DNA of 64,000 nt from Arthrobacter sp. SLBN-112 (GTDB lineage Bacteria; Actinomycetota; Actinomycetes; Actinomycetales; Micrococcaceae): positions 2,356,001 to 2,420,000 of the forward strand of contig NZ_JAUSXY010000001.1 in the NCBI RefSeq assembly GCF_030944625.1, given 5' to 3'. The position numbers and the translations under genes were made by a program. Below are positions 18,853-29,300 of the stretch, in pieces. The first letter of the stretch is position 1; the number at the start of each line of letters is the position of its first letter. Below the pieces are notes generated by a model. It ran no database searches, was not told the origin of the DNA, and was given only the letters and a program-made list of their open reading frames with translations.

Positions 18853-21800
18853 ATGTCGTCTGGATCCGGTGTGGAGGATCAGCCCCTCTCCATTGAAGGC
18901 CTTGAGGGTTTCATGGGGGACTACTACCAGCACTTGGCCGAGGAGGATGCCCGGAGCTACCCTCGCGAGCTACTGGCGGCCCGGGCCGAAGAGCATCACA
19001 AGGCGGCGTCGGTCCGGCAGCCCGGACAGGCAAAGATCTCGATCGATTGCCGACGAAGAGGACAGCACCGTGGTTTTTGTCGTCACCGACGACATGCCCT
19101 TCCTTGTCGACTCAGTGAACGCGGAACTGGTCCGGCAGCACGCAGCCATCAAACTTGTGGTCCACCCGCTTTTCGTCGCCACCAGGAACCGGGAAAGCGG
19201 TGAGCTGGTCAAGGTCAACAGGGTTCCTGCCCACTTGGGTATTTCGAGCGGGGATACGGCCGCTATGCCCAACCTTTCCCACCTCATCGCCCAAGGTGAA
19301 AACGCCTCCCATATGGAGTCGTGGATCGCCGTCGAAATCCAGCGCATTTCGGACGAAGCGAAGACGTCCCTGTTTGCCGGCCTGACCCGAGTGCTCAAGG
19401 ATGTCCGGGCCGCCGTCGAGGACTGGCCAAAGATGCGCCAAAAAGCTTTGGAGATCGCCCGGAGCCTGGACCAGGTGGCCCACCCCGCGCAGATCGCCGA
19501 GTTGCGCCAGGCCAAGGACCTGCTTCGCTGGCTGGATGACGGGAACTTCACGTTCCTGGGCTACCGCGAATACGACCTCCTGAACGTTGACGGCGAAGAC
19601 GTCCTCGAGTTGCGGGAAGACAGCGGGCTCGGACTGCTGCGGGCAGCCGCAGATTCCCCGCATATCCAGCACCTCACCGACACCGGCCGCAAGAAGGCAC
19701 GGGAAAAGCGCGCCCTGGTCATTACCAAAGCCAATTCCCGCTCGACCGTCCACCGCTCGGCCTACCTTGACTACATCGGAATCAAGAGTTTCGACGCCGC
19801 AGGCAACGTCAACGGCGAGCGCCGCTTCATCGGACTTTTTGCCACCAGTGCCTACGCCGGGTCGGTTCGGGACATTCCGATCGTCCGCGAAAAGGTCGAC
19901 GCCGTGCTGCAAACCGCGGGCTTCCCGCCGGACTCGCACTCGGGCAAGGACCTGCTGGGGATCCTGGAGACGTATCCCCGCGATGAACTGTTCCAGATCG
20001 AAATCCCCGACCTTGCGGCAACGGCCCTGGGCATCCAGAAGTTGCAGGAACGGCGGCGCACCCGGTTGTTCCTCAGGCCCGATATCTACGGCCGCTTCAT
20101 GTCCGCCGTCGTCTACCTGCCCCGCGACCGGTACACCACCAACGTCCGCCTCCGCATTGAGCAAGAGCTGCGGGAAACGTTCCAGGCCGTCTCGATCGAC
20201 TACGAAGCGCGCATGACCGAGTCGGCCCTTGCACGCCTGTTCTTCCGCATCCGCCTGCCCAAGAACGCCGACGTGAGCCACGTCAACAGCGACGAACTGG
20301 AAACGCGGCTTGTGCGGGCAGCGAGGTCCTGGAGCGAGGGCATCACCGAGGTCCTGCGTGAAGGGCGGGACGCGGCAGAGGCCAAGGACCTTGCCGCCAT
20401 CTGGGCCGAAGCGTTTCCTGCCAGCTACCGGGTGGACTATGAGGTAGAGGACGCGCTTGAGGATATTGCGCGTTTCGAGAAGTACGGGGCCGCCGCCGAG
20501 CGGAGCACCGGCGCCCGGCAGGACCGTCCCGGCGTCCACGTCTACCTGCCCGAAGGGGCAGGCGCCACTTTGGAAGAGGACGCCCGGGTCAAGCTCTACA
20601 TGCTGGAACCCAAGAGCCTGAGCCAGATCCTTCCGTACTTTCACAACCTTGGACTGGAAGTCCTGGATGAACGCCCGTTCGAGATCGAAACCGCCGATCG
20701 CAGGGACTTCTTCCTTTACGACCTTGGGTTGAAATACCCGGCCGGCGTGGATCCGCTCACCACTGGAGAGCTCCTTGCCGATTCCTTCGGCGCGGCAGTC
20801 ACGGGAGCGGCCGAGTCGGACAGCTTCGACCGCCTGGTGCTGCGGGAGGGCCTGCATTGGCGGCAGATCACGGTGCTGCGAGCTTACGCCCGGTATATGC
20901 GCCAGATGGGCAGCAGCAGTTCCTTCGGGTTCATGGCGGACACACTCCTGGCGAACGCGGACGTGACCCGAGGCCTGATCGCGCTTTTCGCTGCCCGATT
21001 TGACCCGTCCATAAACGACGAGAGCCGTGCCGGGGCCCAGGCGTCCGTGGGCCAGGAGCTGGCAGCCGCCATCGAGAAGGTTGCCACGCTTGACGCCGAC
21101 CGCGTGCTGCGCACCTTCGGGAACCTCATTGAGGCCACCCTGCGCACCAACTTCTTCCAGGACAAGCCGCACCTGAGCTTCAAGCTGGATCCGGCCCGGA
21201 TCGAGGGGCTGCCGTTCCCGCGGCCCATGTTCGAAATCTGGGTCTACTCTCCGAGGGTTGAAGGGGTGCACCTGCGGTTCGGCAAGGTGGCCCGTGGGGG
21301 CCTCCGCTGGTCTGACCGGCGGGAAGATTTCCGTACTGAAGTCCTGGGCCTGGTGAAAGCGCAGACGGTCAAGAACGCCGTCATCGTTCCCACCGGGGCA
21401 AAGGGCGGCTTTTTCGCCAAGCAGCTGCCGGATCCGGCAACGGACCGCGCGGCCTGGATGGCGGAAGGCGTCGAAAGCTACAAGACGTTCATTCGGGGCC
21501 TGTTGGACCTCACTGACAACCTGCTCACTGAAGGTGACGGCGAGCGGCTTGTGCCGCCGTCGAACGTTGTTAGGCATGACGACGACGATTCCTACCTTGT
21601 GGTTGCGGCGGACAAGGGAACGGCTACTTTCTCGGACATTGCCAACGGCCTGTCCGCAGAGTACGGATTCTGGCTGGGGGACGCGTTCGCTTCCGGCGGT
21701 TCCGTGGGGTACGACCACAAGGCCATGGGCATCACCGCCCGGGGCGCCTGGGAGTCGGTGAAGCGGCACTTCAGCGAACTTGACCTCGACACGCAGACCG

Positions 21801-23710
21801 AGCCGTTCACTGTGGTGGGCGTGGGCGACATGTCCGGTGACGTGTTCGGCAACGGGATGCTCCTGTCCCGCCACATCCGCCTGCTTGCGGCATTCGACCA
21901 CCGGCACATCTTCCTGGATCCCACGCCGGATGAGACCTCCTCGTTCGCAGAACGGCAGAGACTGTTCGACCTGCCCAGGTCCTCCTGGGACGACTACGAC
22001 AAGGCGTTGATCAGCGAAGGCGGCGGCGTCTTCGCCCGGCAGGTCAAGTCCATTCCCGTGTCCCCGCAGGTACGGGCGGCGCTGGGGTTGCCGGCCGAAA
22101 CGACCGAACTCAGCCCGCCGGAGCTGCTCAGGGCCATCCTGCTTGCGCCGGCCGACCTGCTGTACAACGGCGGCATCGGCACCTACGTGAAAGCAAGTTC
22201 CGAATCCAACGCAACGGTGGGGGACAAAGCCAACGACGCCATCCGCGTCAACGGCCGGGACCTGCGCGTCAAGGTGGTGGGTGAAGGCGGAAACCTCGGC
22301 ATGACCCAGCGCGGCCGCATTGAGGCGGCACTGCAGGGAGTCATCCTCAACACTGACGCGATCGATAACTCTGCGGGCGTGGACTGCTCCGACCACGAAG
22401 TCAACATCAAGATCTTCGTTGACCGGATGGTCACCGCGGGCAAGCTGCCGGCGGACGAACGGGCAGATTTCCTCGCGTCCATGACCGACGAGGTGGGCCG
22501 GCTGGTCCTGGAAGACAACATCGACCAGAACATCCTGCTCCTGAACGACCGCAGCCGGGTGGCGGAGTGGAGCCCGAGCTACGAGCGGCTCATGGACTGG
22601 CTGGAGAAGAGCGCCGACCTGAAGCGCGACCTGGAGGCATTGCCGACGACCGAAACCCTGCGTGAGCGCCTCCAGCAGGGGCAGGGCCTGACATCACCTG
22701 AACTGTCGGTGCTGGCCGCCTATGCCAAGATCGAGCTGGCGTCGGCGCTTCGGGACAGCGACCTGGCCGACGATCCCTGGTTCCGGGACACGCTGCGATC
22801 CTACTTCCCGCACCAGCTGCGCGAACGCTTTGACGCGGAGCTGGACACGCATCCGTTGCGACGCGAGATCATCGCCACCGTGGTGGCCAACGACATGATC
22901 AACCTCGGCGGCATCACCTTCGCCTTCCGGGTCATGGAGGAAACGTCGGCCAGCGAAGTGGCCGTCGCCAAGGCGTTCGTGGCGCTGCGGGAGGTGTACG
23001 AACTGGATGCGATGGTCGCGGACCTGAACAGCCTGCCGGCTGCGTTCCCTACGGAGCACTGGAGCACCGTCCATTTGGATATTCGCCGGCTCCTGGATCG
23101 TGCGGTCCGATGGCTGCTGGGCCAGGAAAGCGTTTCGCGCCCCATCGCTGACGTAGTGGCGGAGTTTAAGCCGCTCATGGATCCGATGCGGGCCCGCCTG
23201 CTGGACTACCTGCGCGGCGATGACCGCGAACGGGTGGCCGACTGGCTGGCGAAGGGCCGCGAATGGGAACTGCCGGAAGGTTTGGCGTTGCGTTGGGCCG
23301 AGCTGTTTGAGAGCTTCGTGCTTCTCGATGTCGCCAAGATCGCCCGGTCCCGCAAGGACCCGGTGGAGGTGATCGCGGCCACCTACTACACCGTGTTCAA
23401 CCGGTTCCACGCGGATTCGCTGCTGGAACGGATCAGCAGCCTGCCCCGGCAGGACCGGTGGCAGGCGCTGGCGCGGGCTGCCTTGCGCGACGATCTGTAT
23501 TCAACGGTGTCGGACATGACGACGGCGGTGCTGGACGCGACATCCGCCGCCGACTCACCGGAGGCGCGGCTCAAGGACTGGGAGGCTCAAAATGCTGAAC
23601 AGCTGGGCAGGGCAAAGAGCATGTTCGACGAAGTGAACGCCTTGGAGGCCGACGACATGGCCTCACTGTCGGTAGCATTGAGGCTCTTGAGGTCAATCGT
23701 CCGACGCTAG
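18853..23710 (+). pseudogene. gdh: NAD-specific glutamate dehydrogenase (180-kDa class), frameshifted near 5' end
   Basis: Large NAD-dependent GDH converting L-glutamate to 2-oxoglutarate and ammonia; the family is 1500-1650 aa. The N-terminal part starts MSSGSGVEDQPLSIEGLEG in one frame (ATG at 18853 with GGAG 9 bases upstream). At about residue 64 one extra base (near 19045, ATCGATTGCC) moves the frame by +1. The rest, from IADEEDSTVVFVVTDDMPF, is open to 23710. Catalytic-core signatures are RGGLRWSDRREDFRTEVLGL, KGGFFAKQLPDP, GVGDMSGDVFGNGMLLS and GEGGNLGMTQRGRIE. The corrected length is 1618 aa. A caller would probably give a slightly truncated 1613-aa protein with a false N-terminus, starting at 18869. 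The break is likely a sequence error. Confidence 0.93.
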
Positions 23711-23737
23711 CAATGCGGCGTCGCAACTGGAGGTGCA

Positions 23738-25204
23738 GTGGCAATCTTTACGGACCCCATCAGGGAACACGCTGATTTCGGGCCGGGCGATGCCGAATGG
23801 CTGCACCTCCTGGTGGGGGACTGGCAGATGGTCGCGGACCTGGCGTTCGCCGACCTGGCACTGTGGTTCCCCCACCCGGAGCTTGGCTATATCGCGCTGG
23901 CACACGTGCGCCCCTCCACCACGCATACCGCGTTCCACAGCGACTTCGTGGGGGAGGGGATCCGCTCGGACCTGCAGCCGCTGGTGGACAAGGCCTGGAA
24001 CAGCCGCTCCATTGAGCGGTCCAGCGAAACCAACTGGAACAGTGAGATGGCGCTTCGGGTGGAGGCTGTCCCCATGGTCCGGAACGGGCGGACGCTTGCG
24101 GTGGTCACCACCCATATGGACCTGTCCAGTTCCCGGATGCCGTCACGGCTGGAGCTGACCTACCGCCAGTGCGCGTATGACCTGCTGCGAATGGGCACCC
24201 TGGGATTGTGGCCGGACTTCGCCTCACCCACCGGTTCGCGTCGGGGCGCACCCCGGGTCGGGGACGGCCTGATCAGGCTTGATGCCGAGGGCGTGGTGCA
24301 GTACGCCAGCCCCAACGGTGTCTCCGCGTTCCGCCGCCTCGGCGATGGCGAATCCCTGGAGGGACGCTCCCTCGCCGAGGTGACCGCCGGACTCCTCAAG
24401 GACCGGCGGATGGTCGACGAGACACTGCCCCTTGTGGTGACCGGACGGATGCCCTGGCGCAGCGAGATCGAATCCCGCGGCGTCAGCCTGTCCCTGCGGG
24501 CCATCCCACTGCGCGATGAGCAGCAGCGCTTCGGTGCGCTGGTGCTCTGCCGGGACGTCTCGGAACTGCGACGGCGGGAAATGGAGCTGGTGACCAAAGA
24601 CGCCACCATCCGCGAGATCCACCACCGGGTCAAGAACAATCTCCAGACCGTGGCTGCGTTGCTGCGGATGCAGTCCAGGCGGATGGTGAGCGATGAGGCC
24701 AAGCAGGGGCTGGAGCAGGCGATGCGCCGCGTGGCCACCATCGCCCTGGTGCACGAAACACTGTCGCAGGGCCTGACCCAGAGCGTTGATTTCGACGAGC
24801 TGATCGGGCGCCAGTTCAGGCTGTCCGCTGAGGTGGCGTCCCCGTCGCAGCAGGTAAGGACCGAACGCTCGGGCACGTTCGGTGAGCTCCCCAGCGACCT
24901 GGCCACGCCGCTGGCCCTGGTCATCAACGAACTGGTGACCAACGCAGTTGAACACGGCCTTGAGGGCAGGGCCGGGACAGTGTGGCTCCTGGCCGACAGG
25001 TCCGAGGGGGAAGACGGCGAGGAGCTGACCGTAACCATAGCCGACGACGGCGTGGGGCTCCCTGAGACACCCCACGTTGAAGGGCTTGGATTGCAGATCG
25101 TACGGACTTTGGTCACCAGTGAACTGGGCGGCACCATTACCTGGGAACGCCGCGAGGGCGGCGGAACCGAGGTCAAAATCAGGCTCAGCCTGCACGGGAA
25201 GTAG
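23738..25204 (+). CDS. PdtaS-type sensor histidine kinase
   Basis: A 488-aa cytosolic histidine kinase. An N-terminal GAF-like sensor (about 1-150) is followed by a PAS-like domain (about 170-280) and a HisKA_2 dimerisation/phosphoacceptor region with IREIHHRVKNNLQTVAALLR at about 287-306, in which the first His of the HH pair is the likely phosphoacceptor. The HATPase domain shows LALVINELVTNAVEHGLEG, TIADDGVGLP and GLGLQIV. This architecture matches mycobacterial PdtaS, which phosphorylates the ANTAR RNA-binding regulator PdtaR; no pdtaR homologue is in the window. No membrane segment is visible. The start is GTG at 23738 with GGAGGT six bases upstream. Confidence 0.92.
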   Translation: MAIFTDPIREHADFGPGDAEWLHLLVGDWQMVADLAFADLALWFPHPELGYIALAHVRPSTTHTAFHSDFVGEGIRSDLQPLVDKAWNSRSIERSSETNWNSEMALRVEAVPMVRNGRTLAVVTTHMDLSSSRMPSRLELTYRQCAYDLLRMGTLGLWPDFASPTGSRRGAPRVGDGLIRLDAEGVVQYASPNGVSAFRRLGDGESLEGRSLAEVTAGLLKDRRMVDETLPLVVTGRMPWRSEIESRGVSLSLRAIPLRDEQQRFGALVLCRDVSELRRREMELVTKDATIREIHHRVKNNLQTVAALLRMQSRRMVSDEAKQGLEQAMRRVATIALVHETLSQGLTQSVDFDELIGRQFRLSAEVASPSQQVRTERSGTFGELPSDLATPLALVINELVTNAVEHGLEGRAGTVWLLADRSEGEDGEELTVTIADDGVGLPETPHVEGLGLQIVRTLVTSELGGTITWERREGGGTEVKIRLSLHGK

Positions 25205-25271
25205 GCGAAGGACCACTCCGGGAGCCGCCGCTGTGGTAAGCCGGCAGGTATGGAGTGGCAGGAAAAACGAA

Positions 25272-25312
25272 AGAGGCCCCGGGCCGATCCTTGCGGATCG
25301 ACCCGGGGCCTC
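25272..25312. terminator. Bidirectional intrinsic terminator between histidine kinase and whiB
   Basis: A long GC-rich hairpin: AGAGGCCCCGGG plus CCGATCC pairs with GGATCG plus CCCGGGGCCTCT around a TTGC loop. On the minus strand it is followed by TTTCGTTTTTCC, a good T-tract for ending whiB transcripts. On the plus strand the tail TGTTTAC is weaker. Confidence 0.85.
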
Positions 25313-25352
25313 TGTTTACAACGGTGCGCTGGACGGTGCCGGCGGGGGCCTC

Positions 25353-25601
25353 CTAGGAGGCGCGGCGTGCGCGGGCGGCACGCCGCTTCAGGGCGCGGCG
25401 CTCATCTTCGCTCATGCCGCCCCAGACGCCGGCGTCCTGGCCGGATTCGAGGGCCCATTGGAGGCACGTGTCCACTACAGGGCACCGGCGGCAGACGCTC
25501 TTGGCTTCCTCGATCTGCAGGAGGGCCGGGCCTGTGTTTCCGACGGGGAAGAACAGTTCGGGGTCCTTGTCGAGACACGCTGCGCGGTTACGCCAATCCA
25601 T
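25353..25601 (-). CDS. whiB1: WhiB family iron-sulfur regulator (WhiB1-like)
   Basis: An 82-aa Wbl protein with the four cluster ligands C9, C37, C40 and C46 (RAACL, VCRRCPVVDTC), the GVWGG turn at about 64-68 and a basic C-terminal DNA-binding tail (RRALKRRAARARRAS). The sequence MDWRNRAACLDKDPELFFPVGNTG-type start and the DPELFFPVGN motif are close to Mycobacterium WhiB1, an NO-responsive 4Fe-4S regulator that binds SigA. The start MDWR is chosen by homology, with GGAG 12 bases upstream. An in-frame ATG six codons earlier (25619) is possible but has no clear ribosome-binding site. A GC hairpin lies in the presumed leader. Confidence 0.92.
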   Translation of the reverse strand: MDWRNRAACLDKDPELFFPVGNTGPALLQIEEAKSVCRRCPVVDTCLQWALESGQDAGVWGGMSEDERRALKRRAARARRAS

Positions 25602-25667
25602 GCTGATCAGTTGCTCCATTTCTGGGAAGTGCCCTTTGTGAAATTATTCACTAGTGGCTACAAAGGA

Positions 25668-25689
25668 AAGGGGCCCTCTGGGCCCCCTT
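25668..25689 (-). promoter_or_regulatory. GC-rich hairpin in the whiB upstream leader
   Basis: GGGGCCC and GGGCCCC pair around a 3-base loop, with flanking A/T pairs. On the minus strand it is followed by TTTCCTTTG. It lies about 65-90 bases before the whiB start. It could be an attenuator-like or stability element, or the terminator of a short transcript; nothing here shows which. Confidence 0.45.
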
Positions 25690-25831
25690 GGTCATCTGCA
25701 TCAAGCCTGTCATGTTAACGCTGTGTAAACAAGGGGTAATAACGCCTGATATCAGTGGAAACCTGAGCGATACATCACAGTGGCGGCTCCTGCCCTCACC
25801 AGTGTCCGACTATGTCCGGTAGGGTGCCAGT

Positions 25832-26320
25832 GTGTCAAGACCCCCGGTAAACCCAGAAGGTGCCCCCACGTCTCCGGACCACCCCTGCAACGGGCCCGGC
25901 CGTCCGGCTGGTAAACATCCCGCAGCCGCACCTGCCGCGGCAAGAGTAGTGGCGCTTATTGCCGGTGCCGAAGCAATCGCCCTGCTGGTGGCGGCCGCCT
26001 GGTACGGCTACGAGCTGTTCACCGGCAGCCCCGTGCTCTCGTTGTGGGGCGCCGTCTTCACCTTGGGCCTCCTGCTGGCCTTTTCCGCCTGGCTGTTCGC
26101 CGTATCCGTCTTCCTTTACCGCGGGTACAGGTGGACCCGGGCGGCGGCCCTGGTGGCCCAACTGTTCGTCTTAACGATTGGTGTTCCCACCCTGACCAGC
26201 GGCCTGGTTCTTGCCGGCTTGGCGATGGTGGTTCCGGCCGGCGTCGCGATCGTCCTCCTGTTCTCCAACAAGGTAATCAGCCACGCATCCCGTACCGGCA
26301 GTCCGCCGCCTGCCCTCTGA
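25832..26320 (+). CDS. Small four-helix membrane protein of unknown function
   Basis: A 162-aa protein with a polar Pro-rich N-terminus of about 35 residues. Four membrane segments follow: about 38-60 (VVALIAGAEAIALLVAAAWYG), 68-95, 102-122 and 125-145. No catalytic motif was seen. The GTG at 25832 is used because the hydrophobic pattern fits and no better start is visible downstream before the first helix. It is convergent with the FHA-FtsK gene, which ends 64 bases away, and divergent from whiB. Confidence 0.75.
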   Translation: MSRPPVNPEGAPTSPDHPCNGPGRPAGKHPAAAPAAARVVALIAGAEAIALLVAAAWYGYELFTGSPVLSLWGAVFTLGLLLAFSAWLFAVSVFLYRGYRWTRAAALVAQLFVLTIGVPTLTSGLVLAGLAMVVPAGVAIVLLFSNKVISHASRTGSPPPAL

Positions 26321-26383
26321 CCGCGTTGGTACCCTGCCTGATACGCCTGGATTGCGTGACGGCGGCGGGGAAGATTCGCTGGT

Positions 26384-29300
26384 TCAGCCCGCGGCACCTG
26401 CCCATCCCACTTGAAGGGGACAGGACCGTCCCGCGGAAATCAGGATGCCGCGTCCCGGCGGTGGATTGGCCTCAACCTCAAAGCGGACCCCAAACAGGTC
26501 ACCGTCAGCCATGGACCGCGGGCACAACAGAAGTCCGAGGCCGGCCGCCCGCGCGTTCAGGATTAAGGGAACGCGTTGCGGCAGCACAGGGCCGTAACCG
26601 GCGGTGACCACGAGCGAATAGCCCAAAGCGTTGAGGTGGCCCAGGTCCTTCACTGCCGGCGGGTCAAGAAGGTCAATGTCGTCAACCAGCAGCAGCGTTT
26701 CTGGCGGCAGTGCACCCGCTTCTGCCTGCTGAAGCACGTCCTTCCAAAAGTCTCCTTCGGCCTCGTGCGGCGGGGGACTCGAGCACCATTTTTTATCGGG
26801 ATTGAGCCTTTTCATGGCGCTCAACACGTTGCTTTTACCGCTTTCTGGAGCGCCGAGAACTGCCACTACGCCGCTGGGCGGAATCCGGAGAGCCGTTGCC
26901 TCCAGTTCATCGCCCGCCACGCCCAGGAGGACGGCCCGGGCCTGTCCTGACGCTGCGGAGGCCCTTGCGGCTCCTGGTTGCCCGTTCCGGGGATCGGTCC
27001 GTGACCCTGCGGTCCCCGACGGGGTGCCCCCCGCACGTGCTGCGACCTCGCCGGTGGTGATCTTAGCCGGGAGGGGCTCCACCCTGAACGGTGGCGATGA
27101 CGCAGGCAGGTAAGCGCTCCTGCCAGCGCAGGGCTGCCCTGGGCCAACGAATGGCTGTCGGTAGAACTGGCAGACAGCCGGGCCGCCGTCCGCTGCGGGA
27201 CCAAATACAACAGCCCTTCCCGCGACGGCGGGAATGGACGGCATCCGGGGCCAGGCGGCGCGGCTCTCTTCGGTGGAGCCGGACGGAAAGTAGAAGCGGT
27301 TGGGGATGGAGCCGTAGAACCTGGCGGTAACCAGTTCCCGTTCACCGGAAAGCAGCATTGTTATCCCTGCCCTGCTTCCGTCGCGGACGAGGTCCTGGAC
27401 CAAGTCTTCGGCCCAGGCCAGCGGGCCGGACCGGAGGGCTGAGACCCATGAGCCCCAGCCCGAGACAATGAGAACAAGGGGTACTTCCCCGGCGGCCGGC
27501 CGGCTGAGGCGCCTGCTGAGTTCACGGGTAAGCCGCTCCAGGATCCGGACTCCGCGGCGCAGCTCGTGCACACCGGCGTGGGCTCCGACCCGACTGACTT
27601 GCGCGAAGGGCAAAAGGCTCCCCGTGCTGTCCAGGAAATAGAAATGGGCCTCGGACGGGCTGGCCAGCAATCTCCTGGCCGTCAGTTCAAGGCCTGCCGT
27701 CGCGCCGGAGGTGGAGCTGCCAATGAAGGCGGCGTGGCCATGGTTGACGCGGCTCCAGGTTAAGGTCGCCGCCTTTTGCTTATGGGGCAGATCCATCAGT
27801 CCCAGGTCCACAGTGCCTTCGTCATCTCCAGGTCCACCGGACATGGGCCCGGCCACCGCGGATCCAGGGGCTGACAAGTCCCCGGCCGGTTCTTCCAGGT
27901 ATTCCGGCAGGGGAGGGGCCACTGGTCGCCGGGGAACCCGTTTCGCCTGGGCCACGCAAAGGGACTCGACGAGCGCCACCAGTGGAGCCGCTGCCTTAGC
28001 AGGCGTTGGCGCAGGGCCTGCTTGTGTAAGGTCCGTTGCTTCCCGGGAAGCGAGGTACACCGCTGTCGGCTGGACGACGACGGTATCTCGCGGCGGATCC
28101 TCGGACTGGGAGGCCAAGCATGCGGCCTGGAACTCTTCGGCAGGTTCCGTTCCGCGTGCCAGGAAGGCGCGGCCAGGAGCGTCAACACCGATGGCCGCCG
28201 CGGCCTTCGAGTTGACGATGTCCATTGACTCCATCTCGGACTGCACGCGAAGGGCGATGCTGGACGTGACGTTCGCCCGGATATCGGCTGTCAGTGCTCC
28301 TTGGGGCCTCTGCGTTGCCATCACCAGATGGATGCCCAGCGACCGCCCTATGGAAGCGATCCGCAACAGTTCACGGAGCACTTCCGGAGCATCCTCAACG
28401 AGCATCCTGAACTCGTCGATGATGATGACAAGGTGGGGGAGGACGAAGTCCTCGGCCATTGGCGAGGAGCGGTAGGCTGCGATGTCCGGGACCGCCGCTG
28501 CAGAGAGGTGTTCTTCGCGGAGCCTGACTTCGGCCCGCAACGACACGAGAGTGCGCTCCATTTCGGAGGTGGACAGGTCGGTTTGGAGGCCGACGCAGTG
28601 GACCAAGCCACTGAGCGGGCCCAAGCCCGAGCCACCTTTGAAATCGAAGAAGTAGAAGTTGATGCGCTCCGGAGGGTAGCTCAGGGCGAGAGCAAAGGTA
28701 AGGGTCCGGAGCAGTTCCGACTTTCCCGAGCCGGTGGTGCCCGCAACGAGCAAATGGGGGCCGTCAGCCTGGAGATCCACGGTCTTTGTCCCGGCCACAC
28801 CCAGGCCCAGCGGCACCGGGAGTCCGTCCCTTGCCGCATTCGATTCCCAGCGGCGCGCGGTTTCCGCCACAGTCAGGGGCAGGACATCGCCAAGACCGCA
28901 GGTGTCCGGAATTGACCGCACCGGCCCGTCCGCCTGCTTCGGGGCCTTCGCCAGGCGTCGGCACAGCGCGGTGAACACTTCATCCGGTACCAGATCCGCG
29001 ACAAAAAGCGTCTCGCCGTGGTCTTGGAGCATGACCGACCTGCGCTCGGACAAGAACACATCAGCTGCCGGAGATGCGGTTTCTTCCGGAAGAAAATGAA
29101 GAACCTGCCACCCCCGTTCCAAAGCGGCTGCACGAACCTCAAGGTCACCCGCTGTGGCCGGCCCCGCACTGCGAATGAACAAGACGGTCCGCTCTGAACC
29201 GGACGGACCTCCGCCGCCGATAACCCGGAGGCCGGCGTCAGTTGTTCCCGTGAGGGTTACCCCGGGAAGGTACCGTGCGGCCAACGGCAGATTCTCCGGC

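Noticed and set aside
19112..22396. A 1094-aa open frame antisense to gdh
   Set aside because: Low-complexity shadow translation caused by high-GC codon bias. The opposite strand carries clear GDH motifs throughout.
25740..25790. CRP-type operator upstream of whiB (TGTGA half-site on the minus strand)
   Set aside because: Only one half matches well; the other half (GCTCA) is too far from TCACA to claim a site.
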